Shown one piece after another: positions 44,639 to 52,550 of a DNA stretch of 53,969 bases (its first letter is position 1; every line of letters starts with the position of its first letter). The translations under genes were made by a program, and so were the position numbers. The notes under the pieces are model-generated. The model searched no databases. It had not been told where the DNA came from and worked only from the letters and a program-made list of their open reading frames with translations. The stretch comes from Smithellaceae bacterium (GTDB lineage Bacteria; Desulfobacterota; Syntrophia; Syntrophales; Smithellaceae), in assembly GCA_030690945.1 (NCBI GenBank), contig JAUYFM010000062.1, positions 1 to 53,969 on the forward strand. The letters are read 5' to 3'.

Positions 44639-45630
44639 AAAAACAGCGTAAGTTCTGCCTCTACTGCGGCGGCCCAATTATCAAAAAAACAGAGGATCAG
44701 GTTTTGAGGGATTGCTGCTCCATCTGCCACTGTTATTTTTATAACAATCCTTTACCGGTCGTCTCGACAATTGTGGATGACTCACGGCAAATTCTACTGG
44801 TCAAACGTGACCGGGCTCCCTTTAAAGGACACTGGTGCCTCCCGACCGGTTTCGCGGAAACGGGTGAAAGTATTGAAGCCGCCGCCTTGCGCGAGTTAAA
44901 GGAAGAAACAGGTCTCAAAGGCCGGATCACCCGTCTGCTCGATGTTGATTCCTACAAAAGCCGGTTTTACGGTGATCTGCTTTTTCTGACATTTGTCGCG
45001 GAAAAAACGGGCGGAAAACTCTCGGCAGGTGATGACAGCGCCCAGGCAAGGTTCTGGCCGATTGACGAGATTCCGCCTCTGGCTTTCCGCTCCAACCGAC
45101 GGGCGCTTTCAGCCTATATTAAAAGCATGAAGGACTACTGGGCCATTCTGGACGCCATAGAACATCGGGATGACAAAACGCTCCCCACACATAAAGCCGC
45201 CAATGCAATGACGCGACGCCTGCTTAACGTTATCCTGAAAAACAAGGAAAAAATGATTGATCAGTGGATAGAAGAAATGACGACCAATCCTTCCACCGCT
45301 GAATATCGCAACGCAGAAAGGCGGATGCTTTATAATATCTGTGATAAAATCATTTCACAGATTACGCTCTGGCTCGGTAATGCCTATGACATCGCCCATA
45401 TCAAGAATTTTTATATAAAGCTGGGCGTGGAAAGAAAGAAAAGCGGCGCCAAAATCAGCGGCGTGCTGAGTGCGCTGAGCCTGATCCGCAAGCATATATG
45501 GGATGTCGCCCTTGCCCAAGGCGCATTACAAAAGAACCTCGATCTTTACATGACCTTTGAATTGCAAAGGCGCATGACTATTTTTTTCGATCTGGCTACT
45601 TTTTATATTACGCGCGGCTATGAAAAATAA
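44635..45630 (+). CDS. Nudix hydrolase with zinc ribbon and RsbR-N-like helical domain
   Basis: 331 residues in three parts. First, a zinc ribbon (FCLYCGG near residue 7 and CCSICHC near residue 25). Second, a Nudix domain at about residues 35-165 with the box ending RELKEETGL, preceded by GFAETGESIEAAA, all catalytic glutamates in place; the zinc ribbon-Nudix pair resembles the NudC/ADP-ribose-pyrophosphatase type. Third, about 145 helical residues (MTRRLLNVILKNKEKMIDQW onward) that resemble the N-terminal globin-like domain of RsbR/RsbRD stressosome proteins. I have not seen this combination described. The start ATG at 44635 overlaps the methyltransferase stop. Confidence 0.75.
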   Translation: MKKQRKFCLYCGGPIIKKTEDQVLRDCCSICHCYFYNNPLPVVSTIVDDSRQILLVKRDRAPFKGHWCLPTGFAETGESIEAAALRELKEETGLKGRITRLLDVDSYKSRFYGDLLFLTFVAEKTGGKLSAGDDSAQARFWPIDEIPPLAFRSNRRALSAYIKSMKDYWAILDAIEHRDDKTLPTHKAANAMTRRLLNVILKNKEKMIDQWIEEMTTNPSTAEYRNAERRMLYNICDKIISQITLWLGNAYDIAHIKNFYIKLGVERKKSGAKISGVLSALSLIRKHIWDVALAQGALQKNLDLYMTFELQRRMTIFFDLATFYITRGYEK

Positions 45631-45727
45631 TAAGATCGAACTTTCGATCAGTCCGCTGGTATTTTTAACCGCTTCCGCCGAACGCATCGCCAGAGTGCAC
45701 ACGTCACTCCCCGACAAATTATGTTGA
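45620..45727 (+). CDS. Possible 35-residue small protein after the Nudix gene
   Basis: An ATG within the last codons of the Nudix gene opens a frame reading MKNNKIELSISPLVFLTASA and then ERIARVHTSLPDKLC before TGA. The sequence looks protein-like rather than random, but it is short, lacks a clear ribosome site and ends in the -35 box of the hydrogenase promoter. It might be the beginning of a gene that has lost its remainder. Confidence 0.25.
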   Translation: MKNNKIELSISPLVFLTASAERIARVHTSLPDKLC

Positions 45728-45775
45728 CATGCAGGATTGCTTTACTTATACTGATTCCCGGTACTGACGGTCAGT
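45724..45775 (+). promoter_or_regulatory. Consensus promoter and palindrome before the hydrogenase operon
   Basis: TTGACA (45724-45729), a 17-base spacer, and TATACT (45747-45752) make a near-perfect sigma-70-type promoter. Starting from it, transcription would begin near 45759 and give a leader of about 143 bases. A palindrome ACTGAC-G-GTCAGT occupies 45763-45775, right where a repressor would block the start of transcription. The remaining leader up to the ATG at 45902 is AT-rich with the ribosome site GGAAGGA. Confidence 0.68.
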
Positions 45776-45901
45776 GGAAAAGAAATTTCTGATCAGGTGT
45801 TTACGATAACTGATAATATTTTTTTATTTCATTCTGAGGACAAAGGAATCCGTTATAATTTCGGATAAAACAATACTAAGGAAACGGAAGGATAGATATT
45901 A

Positions 45902-48900
45902 ATGATCACAGTAAATATTGACGGAAAAGACTGTGTGACAGTCACCGGTTTAACGATTATCGACGCTGCCCGTTCTCACGGAATCGATATTCCCTCGCTG
46001 GGATATGACCCGCGTGTGAGTCCCCCGAGTAATTTCGAAGCCGCGTTTGTAGAGGTGACCGACGGCAGCAAGACCCGATTTGCATCCGCGACGTCCACGC
46101 CGGTTGAAGACGGCATGGTCATCCGGACCCAATCCGAAGCTCTCCACATCTATCGGAAGATTTATCTTCAGGCTCTCCTGCGCAACCATTACGGTGACTG
46201 TGTTGCGCCCTGCGTTTTACGCTGCCCGGCGCATATTGACATTCAGAAATATATTTACCATGTCGATTCCGGCAATTTTCCGGAGGCGCTCGCAGTCATC
46301 AAAGACAGCAATCCACTCCCCGCTGTCTGCGGACGCGTCTGCCCCCATCCCTGCGAAACGGATTGCCGCCGCAACGCCCTGGACGGCGCGGTCAACATCA
46401 ACGGCATCAAGCGCTTTGTCGCCGACTGGGACACCTTCCAATTGGAGCCTTATAAACCCGTGTGCCTGCCGGATACAGACCACAAGTTCGCCATCATCGG
46501 AGCGGGGCCGGCGGGGCTTTCCGCCGCCTGGTTTTTGCGCCGTCTGGGTCATGCGGTCACTATCTTTGAAATGCAGGAAGCGGCAGGCGGCATGCTGCGC
46601 TGGGGCATCCCCTACTACCGCCTGCCCGAAAAAGATCTGGATGCTGAAATTAAATCCATTCTCGATCTGGGTGTCAATATCTCTTACAATAAGAAACTGG
46701 GACGGGATTTTACGCTGGAATCGCTCAAAAGAGACGGCTTTGAAGCTATTTTTCTGGGACTGGGCGCTCAAAAAGCGACCGCCATCGGCGCAAAAGGCGA
46801 AGATACCCAAGGTGTTATGACCGGTCTCGATTTTCTCGCCAAACTCGCGCGAGGCGAAAAACCTGAGCTGGGCCATCGTGTTATTGTGATCGGCGGCGGG
46901 AACACCGCCATGGATGCTGCGCGTAGCGCCATACGACTGGGCGTCAAAGAGGTGATCGTCGCCTATCGCCGTACCCGTCAGGAAATGCCCGCCCAGGATA
47001 TCGAAATTGAAGAAGCCATTGAGGAAAGCGTCAGCATGCAGTTTCTCACTGCCCCTGTTTCCATCGCGCCAGCGGGTGAAGCTCTGCAGATGACTTGCGT
47101 GAGAATGGCTCTGGGCGAGCCGGACAAAAGCGGCAGGCGGCGTCCCGTGCCTCAGGAAGGTTCCGAATTTACACTCACCGCCTCAACAATTATCTCCGCC
47201 ATCGGCCAGGCGGTGGACGGCTTTTGTATCGGTGATAAGACCTTAATTGATAAATGGGGCAACGTGGTCGTGAACCCGCAAACCCTGCAAACAGCCCTGC
47301 CCTGGGTTTTCTCCGGCGGCGACTGCGTCACCGGCCCGGACATCGCCATTGCCGCCATCGGCTCAGGTAAGCGCGCCGCAGAAGCGATGGATGAATTTGT
47401 GCGCACAGGCGCAGTCACAACAAAGGACGATCCCTACACCTGCACCAAAGGCAAATGGAAAGATCTACCACCGGAAACATTCAGGGGGATCAAGCCGGCT
47501 GAGCGCAGGGAAGTGCCGGTTCTGGAGCCCGAAGCCCGGAAAACAAATTTCAGCGAATCATCCACAACCTGGGATCAGGAAGCCGCCATGGCGGAGGCGT
47601 CCCGCTGCCTTGCCTGTGGCTGTACGGAACGATATGACTGCGAGCTACGCAACTATGCCAGCGATTACGGCGTCGAGCACGATCAAACGCAACCGGCCAA
47701 GCCTCTACCCATTGACGAAAACCATCCCACAATTACACGGGATCCCGGCAAATGTATTTTGTGCGGCCTGTGCCTGAAAGTCTGCCGCGAAATGGAGGGT
47801 GTCTCGGCGCTGAGTTTCTACGAAACCAATGATGTTTTAACCATCGGCCCCAACGACCATCGGCCGCTGGATATGACCGTTTGCGTAGCCTGCGGCCACT
47901 GTGCCATGGTCTGCCCCACCGGAGCGCTCACGCTGAAACCCGCACTGCCCGATGTTTATCGCGCATTGAAAGATTCCCAGTTGACCGTTGTCGCTCAGAT
48001 CGCTCCTGCCGTGCGCGCCGCTTTCGGTGAACAATACGGCATCCAGGGCAGCGATGTCATGCCGGTTTTAAGCGCCTGTTTGAAGCAACTGGGGTTTAAT
48101 TTTGTGTTTGATACCTGCTGGGCGGCCGATCTGACCATTATGGAAGAAGGAACGGAATTTCTGTCGCGCCTGGCCGAAGGCGGCATTTTGCCACAAATTA
48201 CCTCCTGCTGTCCGGCCTGGGTCAATTACTGCGAAAAAATGGCGCCGGATATTTTGCCGCATCTGTCGTCCTGCAAATCGCCGCAGCAGATGTTCGGCGC
48301 GGTGATTAAACAATATTTCGCCAGAGAACTCAAGGTGCGGCCGGAGCTTTTGTACTTTGTCTCCATCATGCCCTGCAACGCCAAAAAATATGAGGCCATG
48401 CGCCCCGAATTCAAAACAGATAATCTTCCGGAGGTCGATCGCGTGCTGACCACCTGGGATGTGATGACCATGCTTGCGGAAAAAAATATCGATCCGCGCA
48501 AGGTTAAGCCGATGCCGGTGGATGCTTTCTTCGGAAAGGTGTCCGGCGCGGGGATTATTTTCGGCGCCAGCGGAGGCGTGGCCGAAGCTGCGCTCCGTCT
48601 CGCCGCGGAACGCGTCATGGGCAAACGAATGGAAAGCTTCAACTATGAAGGCGTCCGCGGACTTCAGGGCGTCAAAGAAACAAACATTGCCCTGGGCGAC
48701 TCCCAGGTAAGACTGGCCGTGGTAAGTGGTTTGCAGAATGCACAAAAACTGATCGACCGGATGAGAGCGGGTGACGCCCCGTATGACTTGATTGAAGTGA
48801 TGGCCTGTCCCGGAGGCTGCATCAACGGATCAGGCAACCCCGCGCCGCTTTTGAAGAGCGACACGGAACAGCGCCTGGAAGTCCTCTATCGCCTGGATCA

Positions 48901-49339
48901 GGAATCTTCAATCCGCACCAGTCAGGATAATCCTTCCGTTCAGGATATTTATACGAACTGGCTGGGCGAACCGGACAGCGAAACGTCGCATCATGCCCTG
49001 CATACAACCTACAAGCGCCGGTCCATGCGTCTGCAGGACATTAAGGAAGAAGAAGCACAACAAGATCTGCCCGTGGTGGATGTCGGTGTGTGTATCGGCA
49101 CCAATTGTTACATCAAGGGTTCCTGGAAACTGCTGGAAGGATTGTCCGCCGAATTAAGACGACGGGGACTGGCGGACCGGTTCCGCGTTAAGGCTCGTTT
49201 CTGTACGGGACAGTGCGAAGGCGGACCCAATGTGGCTATCGGCAATAAAATCATTTCCGTTGATCATCTGGATCAGGCAGGGGCTTTCATCGATGTCCAT
49301 CTGATGCCGCTGATCGGAGCGGAAGAAGCGGGAAAATAA
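45902..49339 (+). CDS. hydA: [FeFe]-hydrogenase fused to a GltD-like NAD(P)H oxidoreductase unit
   Basis: 1145 residues; order of domains: (1) ferredoxin-like fold, residues 1-80, whose cluster cysteines are replaced (Gly34, Phe45, Ala48, Ala63); (2) a GltD-type iron-sulfur region, about 95-185, with CVAPCVLRCPAHIDI and CGRVCPHPCETDC; (3) FAD site GAGPAGLSAA near 197 and NAD(P)H site GGGNTAMDAAR near 330; (4) an extra Cys group CLACGCTERYDC near 569; (5) two [4Fe-4S] clusters near 617 and 662 (CILCGLCLKVC, CVACGHCAMVC); (6) the H-cluster domain with all motifs, TSCCPAW near 766, MPCNAKKYE near 822, MACPGGCINGSGNP near 966; (7) small-subunit-type and thioredoxin-like [2Fe-2S] domain at the end (CIGTNC, CTGQC). 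It should couple NAD(P)H with H2 in the cytoplasm, possibly by electron bifurcation. Maturation genes hydEFG are not here. Confidence 0.93.
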   Translation: MITVNIDGKDCVTVTGLTIIDAARSHGIDIPSLGYDPRVSPPSNFEAAFVEVTDGSKTRFASATSTPVEDGMVIRTQSEALHIYRKIYLQALLRNHYGDCVAPCVLRCPAHIDIQKYIYHVDSGNFPEALAVIKDSNPLPAVCGRVCPHPCETDCRRNALDGAVNINGIKRFVADWDTFQLEPYKPVCLPDTDHKFAIIGAGPAGLSAAWFLRRLGHAVTIFEMQEAAGGMLRWGIPYYRLPEKDLDAEIKSILDLGVNISYNKKLGRDFTLESLKRDGFEAIFLGLGAQKATAIGAKGEDTQGVMTGLDFLAKLARGEKPELGHRVIVIGGGNTAMDAARSAIRLGVKEVIVAYRRTRQEMPAQDIEIEEAIEESVSMQFLTAPVSIAPAGEALQMTCVRMALGEPDKSGRRRPVPQEGSEFTLTASTIISAIGQAVDGFCIGDKTLIDKWGNVVVNPQTLQTALPWVFSGGDCVTGPDIAIAAIGSGKRAAEAMDEFVRTGAVTTKDDPYTCTKGKWKDLPPETFRGIKPAERREVPVLEPEARKTNFSESSTTWDQEAAMAEASRCLACGCTERYDCELRNYASDYGVEHDQTQPAKPLPIDENHPTITRDPGKCILCGLCLKVCREMEGVSALSFYETNDVLTIGPNDHRPLDMTVCVACGHCAMVCPTGALTLKPALPDVYRALKDSQLTVVAQIAPAVRAAFGEQYGIQGSDVMPVLSACLKQLGFNFVFDTCWAADLTIMEEGTEFLSRLAEGGILPQITSCCPAWVNYCEKMAPDILPHLSSCKSPQQMFGAVIKQYFARELKVRPELLYFVSIMPCNAKKYEAMRPEFKTDNLPEVDRVLTTWDVMTMLAEKNIDPRKVKPMPVDAFFGKVSGAGIIFGASGGVAEAALRLAAERVMGKRMESFNYEGVRGLQGVKETNIALGDSQVRLAVVSGLQNAQKLIDRMRAGDAPYDLIEVMACPGGCINGSGNPAPLLKSDTEQRLEVLYRLDQESSIRTSQDNPSVQDIYTNWLGEPDSETSHHALHTTYKRRSMRLQDIKEEEAQQDLPVVDVGVCIGTNCYIKGSWKLLEGLSAELRRRGLADRFRVKARFCTGQCEGGPNVAIGNKIISVDHLDQAGAFIDVHLMPLIGAEEAGK

Positions 49340-49340
49340 A

Positions 49341-49661
49341 ATGCTTTTAATAACGATTTGTGTCGGCAGTTCATGCAGCTTGCGAGGCTCCGATGAATTA
49401 GCCTCGGGATTATTCCGGCTGATCGAAAAGGAAAAACTCGAAGGATTGGTCGATATTGTCGGCGCTTTCTGCATGGACGCCTGCTCCAAAGGCATTTCCG
49501 TGCGCGTGGGCGATCAGGAATTCAGCGGCATCCACCCTGAACAGGCGGAAGCCTTTTTCTACAGGGAAGTTGTTCCCCGGATTAAAACCAAACTCATGCC
49601 GCGCAACAACAATGATTCCCCGGCCACTCCGATTACGGAAAGGAAAGTTCATGATGAATGA
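49341..49661 (+). CDS. Thioredoxin-like [2Fe-2S] ferredoxin (NuoE/HydC-like)
   Basis: 106 residues. CVGSSC near the N-terminus and CMDAC about 35 residues later match the CX4C ... CX3C pattern of thioredoxin-fold [2Fe-2S] proteins. The protein lacks the N-terminal helical bundle of NuoE and is thus the minimal form. It starts two bases after the hydrogenase stop and overlaps the next gene start, so it belongs to the same operon and may be an electron link between the fusion hydrogenase and the sensory protein. The C-terminal 20 residues are probably disordered. Confidence 0.85.
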   Translation: MLLITICVGSSCSLRGSDELASGLFRLIEKEKLEGLVDIVGAFCMDACSKGISVRVGDQEFSGIHPEQAEAFFYREVVPRIKTKLMPRNNNDSPATPITERKVHDE

Positions 49662-51378
49662 ACCCGTCATTATCACCAACCCGGCCCGCTGCCGCGACTG
49701 TTACCGTTGCGTGCGCCATTGCGACGTCAAAGCCATTCGCGTTCACGACGGCCAGGCCCAGGTCGTTCCCGAGTTGTGCATCGTTTGCGGGACCTGCATC
49801 CGCACCTGCCCGCAAAAAGCCAAGGACGTTCACAGTGCAACCCCGGATGTAAAACAAGCGTTAGAAGAAGGACGGAAAGTCATCGCATCGGTTGCGCCGT
49901 CCGCACCCGCCTATTTCGGCTTCCATCATTTTTCTGAAATGGAAACGGCGCTCAAGCAATTGGGCTTTTATGCGGTAGAAGAAACCGCCGCCGGAGCCGA
50001 AATTGTCGGCCTCGCTCATCGCGATTATATGGAGCAAATGCCGGATCGATGGCCTGTGATTGTATCCGCCTGCCCGGTGATCATTAATATCGTTGAGAAG
50101 TATTATCCTGATTTAATCCCTCATTTGGCGCCCATTGTCTCGCCGATGATCGCGCACGGCCGCCTGCTTGCCCAAAAATATGGGTACGGGGCTACCCCGT
50201 ATATCGTTTTCATCGGTCCCTGTATTGCCAAGAAGATGGAAATACTCGACGCGTCGGAAACAGGCGCGGTTTCGGTGGCCATTACCTTTCGCGGTCTTGC
50301 CAACTGGTTTCAGGAAGCAGGTATCGTCTTTGAAAAAGCCGCAAACAGCACAGAACCATCATCCGCGGTAGATGCACGGCTGTTTCCTGTGGAAGGAGGC
50401 CTCATCGGTACGGCAGGCTTGAGCACGGATATGCTCAACAACTCTCTGATCGTCGCCAGTGGTCTGGAAACCTGCCAGAATATTCTGAGCGATATCCGCG
50501 CCGGTCAGCTGAATGCATCGCTGGTGGAATTGATGGCATGTACCGGCGGCTGCATCAACGGTCCGGCCATGGCCGATTTGGAAGGCGGCATCTATGCGGC
50601 ACGACAGAAAATCATCGATTATCATCGTCATCGCCCCGCCTATACCGTAACACCCCGCGAAAACTGGCCGGATATCACACGCACTTATACCGATAAAAAA
50701 GAACCTATTCCTGAATTCAGCGAAGAACAAATCAGGGATGTGCTGAGACGCGTCAACAAATACACGCCGGATGACGAGCTTAACTGCGGCGCCTGTGGTT
50801 ATTCCAGCTGTCGTGAAAAAGCCATCGCCACGCTCAGAGGCATGGCGGAAGTCACCATGTGCATTCCGTATATGCGCAGCCGTTCCGAATCGCTGCGTCA
50901 AGTCGTCATGGATGTGTCTCCAAATTCCATTCTTATTGTTGATAATCACCTGAGCATTCAGGACCTGTCTCCCTCGGCCGAACACCTCTTTGGCTGTCTG
51001 CTTGCGGACGTCAAGGGCAAACACCTCTCCCGGCTGATTCCGGTCTATGACGACTTCATCGCCGTACGGGACACGAGACAGCCCCTCATCGGAAAAATCA
51101 GACGTCTCAGCGATCATCTTGTCGTAGAGCAAAACATTGTCCGTGTAGAAGGGCAATCGCTCCTGATCGCCATTATGCGCGACATTACCGAGCATGAAAC
51201 GGAAAAAAAGAAATTCCATCAACTGCGGGCGCAAACACTCGAACAAACACGGGAAGTGGTGCGAAAACAAATGCGGGTGGCCCATGAGATCGCCCATCTT
51301 TTGGGCGAAACCACAGCGGAAAGTAAAATGATTGTCACGCATCTGGCAAAGATTCTGGAAGAGGAAGAATCAAAGTGA
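49651..51378 (+). CDS. hydS: Sensory-type [FeFe]-hydrogenase homologue with PAS domain
   Basis: 575 residues from the ATG at 49651 (GGAAAGG precedes it; a longer frame from 49456 is not supported). Two [4Fe-4S] clusters lie at residues 13-24 and 43-54 (CRDCYRCVRHC, CIVCGTCIRTC). The H-cluster domain keeps its ligand cysteines (SACPVI near 140, GPCIAKK near 190, MACTGGC near 297), but the proton-transfer cysteine of TSCCP is Ala. A further cluster motif (CGACGYSSC near 380, plus a Cys in VTMCIP) is followed by a PAS domain (about 417-517) and a terminal coiled coil. There is no kinase domain. This matches group C sensory hydrogenases such as HydS. It should bind H2 and change conformation rather than turn it over. 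Confidence 0.88.
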   Translation: MMNEPVIITNPARCRDCYRCVRHCDVKAIRVHDGQAQVVPELCIVCGTCIRTCPQKAKDVHSATPDVKQALEEGRKVIASVAPSAPAYFGFHHFSEMETALKQLGFYAVEETAAGAEIVGLAHRDYMEQMPDRWPVIVSACPVIINIVEKYYPDLIPHLAPIVSPMIAHGRLLAQKYGYGATPYIVFIGPCIAKKMEILDASETGAVSVAITFRGLANWFQEAGIVFEKAANSTEPSSAVDARLFPVEGGLIGTAGLSTDMLNNSLIVASGLETCQNILSDIRAGQLNASLVELMACTGGCINGPAMADLEGGIYAARQKIIDYHRHRPAYTVTPRENWPDITRTYTDKKEPIPEFSEEQIRDVLRRVNKYTPDDELNCGACGYSSCREKAIATLRGMAEVTMCIPYMRSRSESLRQVVMDVSPNSILIVDNHLSIQDLSPSAEHLFGCLLADVKGKHLSRLIPVYDDFIAVRDTRQPLIGKIRRLSDHLVVEQNIVRVEGQSLLIAIMRDITEHETEKKKFHQLRAQTLEQTREVVRKQMRVAHEIAHLLGETTAESKMIVTHLAKILEEEESK

Positions 51379-52550
51379 GACAGCTTGTAGAGTCTAACTG
51401 GACCAGTCTGAATAAAGCCGGTGAGGAACTCTGCGGCGACTCAGTCATGATCCGCACGAAACCGGATTCGTTTGTGGCGGTCTTATCCGACGGTCTGGGC
51501 AGCGGCGTTAAAGCCAGCATTCTATCGTCACTCACCGCTGAAATCGCCGCGCGGATGTTTGAAGCGGATGGAACGGTGGAAGACGTCATGCAGACGCTGG
51601 TCGAGACCCTTCCGGAATGCTCTGTCCGCAAGCTGGCCTATGCCACTTTTGCCGTTTTAATTGTTTATCATGGACGCGACGCTCATCTCGTCCTCTTTGA
51701 TTCCCCGCCTTTGATTCTCATTCGCGACAACGCAATCTTCACTCTGCCGCTCGAAGAACGTCAGGTTAAAGACAGAATCATCATGGAAGCGCATTTCGAA
51801 TTGATGGAAAACGATTACATGGTTTTAATCAGCGACGGCTATACGCATGCTGGACTGGGCGGCATCTACCGCATGGGCTGGGGATGGAAAAATGTGGCCA
51901 CCGCCGTGCAACGTTTCGTGCAAACCGGCGTGGATACCGTGAAACTGACCGAAGCGCTGTCTAAAACCTGCATGAAGCTTTACAGTGACAAACCGGGGGA
52001 TGATTCCACCGTCATCTGCATGAAAGTGCGTCCCGCGATTTCCGTTTGCGTGCTGACCGGGCCGCCCACCAACAAGGACATGGACGAATTTGCGGTTTCC
52101 CGCCTGATGGCCGCCGAAGGGGATAAAATTATCTGCGGCGGCAGCACGGCTCAGATGGCGGCCCGCGTCCTTAACGAGAAACTGGATGTGGAATGGGTTC
52201 CCCCTTGGAAGCGCACCAGTGAAGAGCCCAAGAAAAAAGGTTCTCCACCTACGGCCTCCTTAAAAGGCATTAACCTGGTGACGGAAGGCATATTAACCAT
52301 TGGCCAGGCCCTCGAGATTATGCGCGGCGCCAAGACCATTCATGATCTGCCCAAAGACAACGACGCCGCAACAAGACTGGCCCGCTACTTTATGGCGGCG
52401 GATGATATTCACCTGATTGTAGGAACGGCCATTAACCCTAATCAGGTTGCCGATCTCATCCGGGGCGAACCGATGAGAATGGTTTATATCCGGGAACTGG
52501 TATCCGACCTCAACGCCAGAAACAAGATTGTGACGGTGGAGAGGGTTTGA
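51375..52550 (+). CDS. SpoIIE/PP2C-type phosphatase with unassigned C-terminal domain
   Basis: 391 residues, GTG start overlapping the sensory hydrogenase stop (GTGA). The PP2C-like SpoIIE domain covers residues about 1-215: LSDGLGSGVKASIL, VLISDGYTHAGL and KPGDDSTVICM hold the metal-binding aspartates. Residues about 216-391 are a separate domain (ICGGSTAQMAARVLNEKLDV, LVTEGILTIGQALEIM, IHLIVGTAINPNQVADLIRG) that I cannot name. Phosphatases of this kind are reported next to group C3 sensory hydrogenases and are taken to be their output. Its substrate phosphoprotein is not seen in the window. Confidence 0.85.
   Translation: MRQLVESNWTSLNKAGEELCGDSVMIRTKPDSFVAVLSDGLGSGVKASILSSLTAEIAARMFEADGTVEDVMQTLVETLPECSVRKLAYATFAVLIVYHGRDAHLVLFDSPPLILIRDNAIFTLPLEERQVKDRIIMEAHFELMENDYMVLISDGYTHAGLGGIYRMGWGWKNVATAVQRFVQTGVDTVKLTEALSKTCMKLYSDKPGDDSTVICMKVRPAISVCVLTGPPTNKDMDEFAVSRLMAAEGDKIICGGSTAQMAARVLNEKLDVEWVPPWKRTSEEPKKKGSPPTASLKGINLVTEGILTIGQALEIMRGAKTIHDLPKDNDAATRLARYFMAADDIHLIVGTAINPNQVADLIRGEPMRMVYIRELVSDLNARNKIVTVERV

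Noticed and set aside
45854-45859. TATAAT in the hydrogenase leader as a second promoter
   Set aside because: No acceptable -35 sequence lies 16 to 18 bases upstream, while the promoter at 45724-45752 is nearly perfect.
49456-51378. Longer reading frame upstream of the sensory hydrogenase
   Set aside because: The added N-terminus overlaps the thioredoxin-like ferredoxin gene in another frame and has no domain character. The ATG at 49651 has a good ribosome site and starts right before the first ferredoxin cluster.
49651-51378. The second H-cluster protein as another H2-producing hydrogenase
   Set aside because: The proton-transfer cysteine is Ala and the protein ends in a PAS domain and coiled coil, which fits a sensor better than a fast catalyst.
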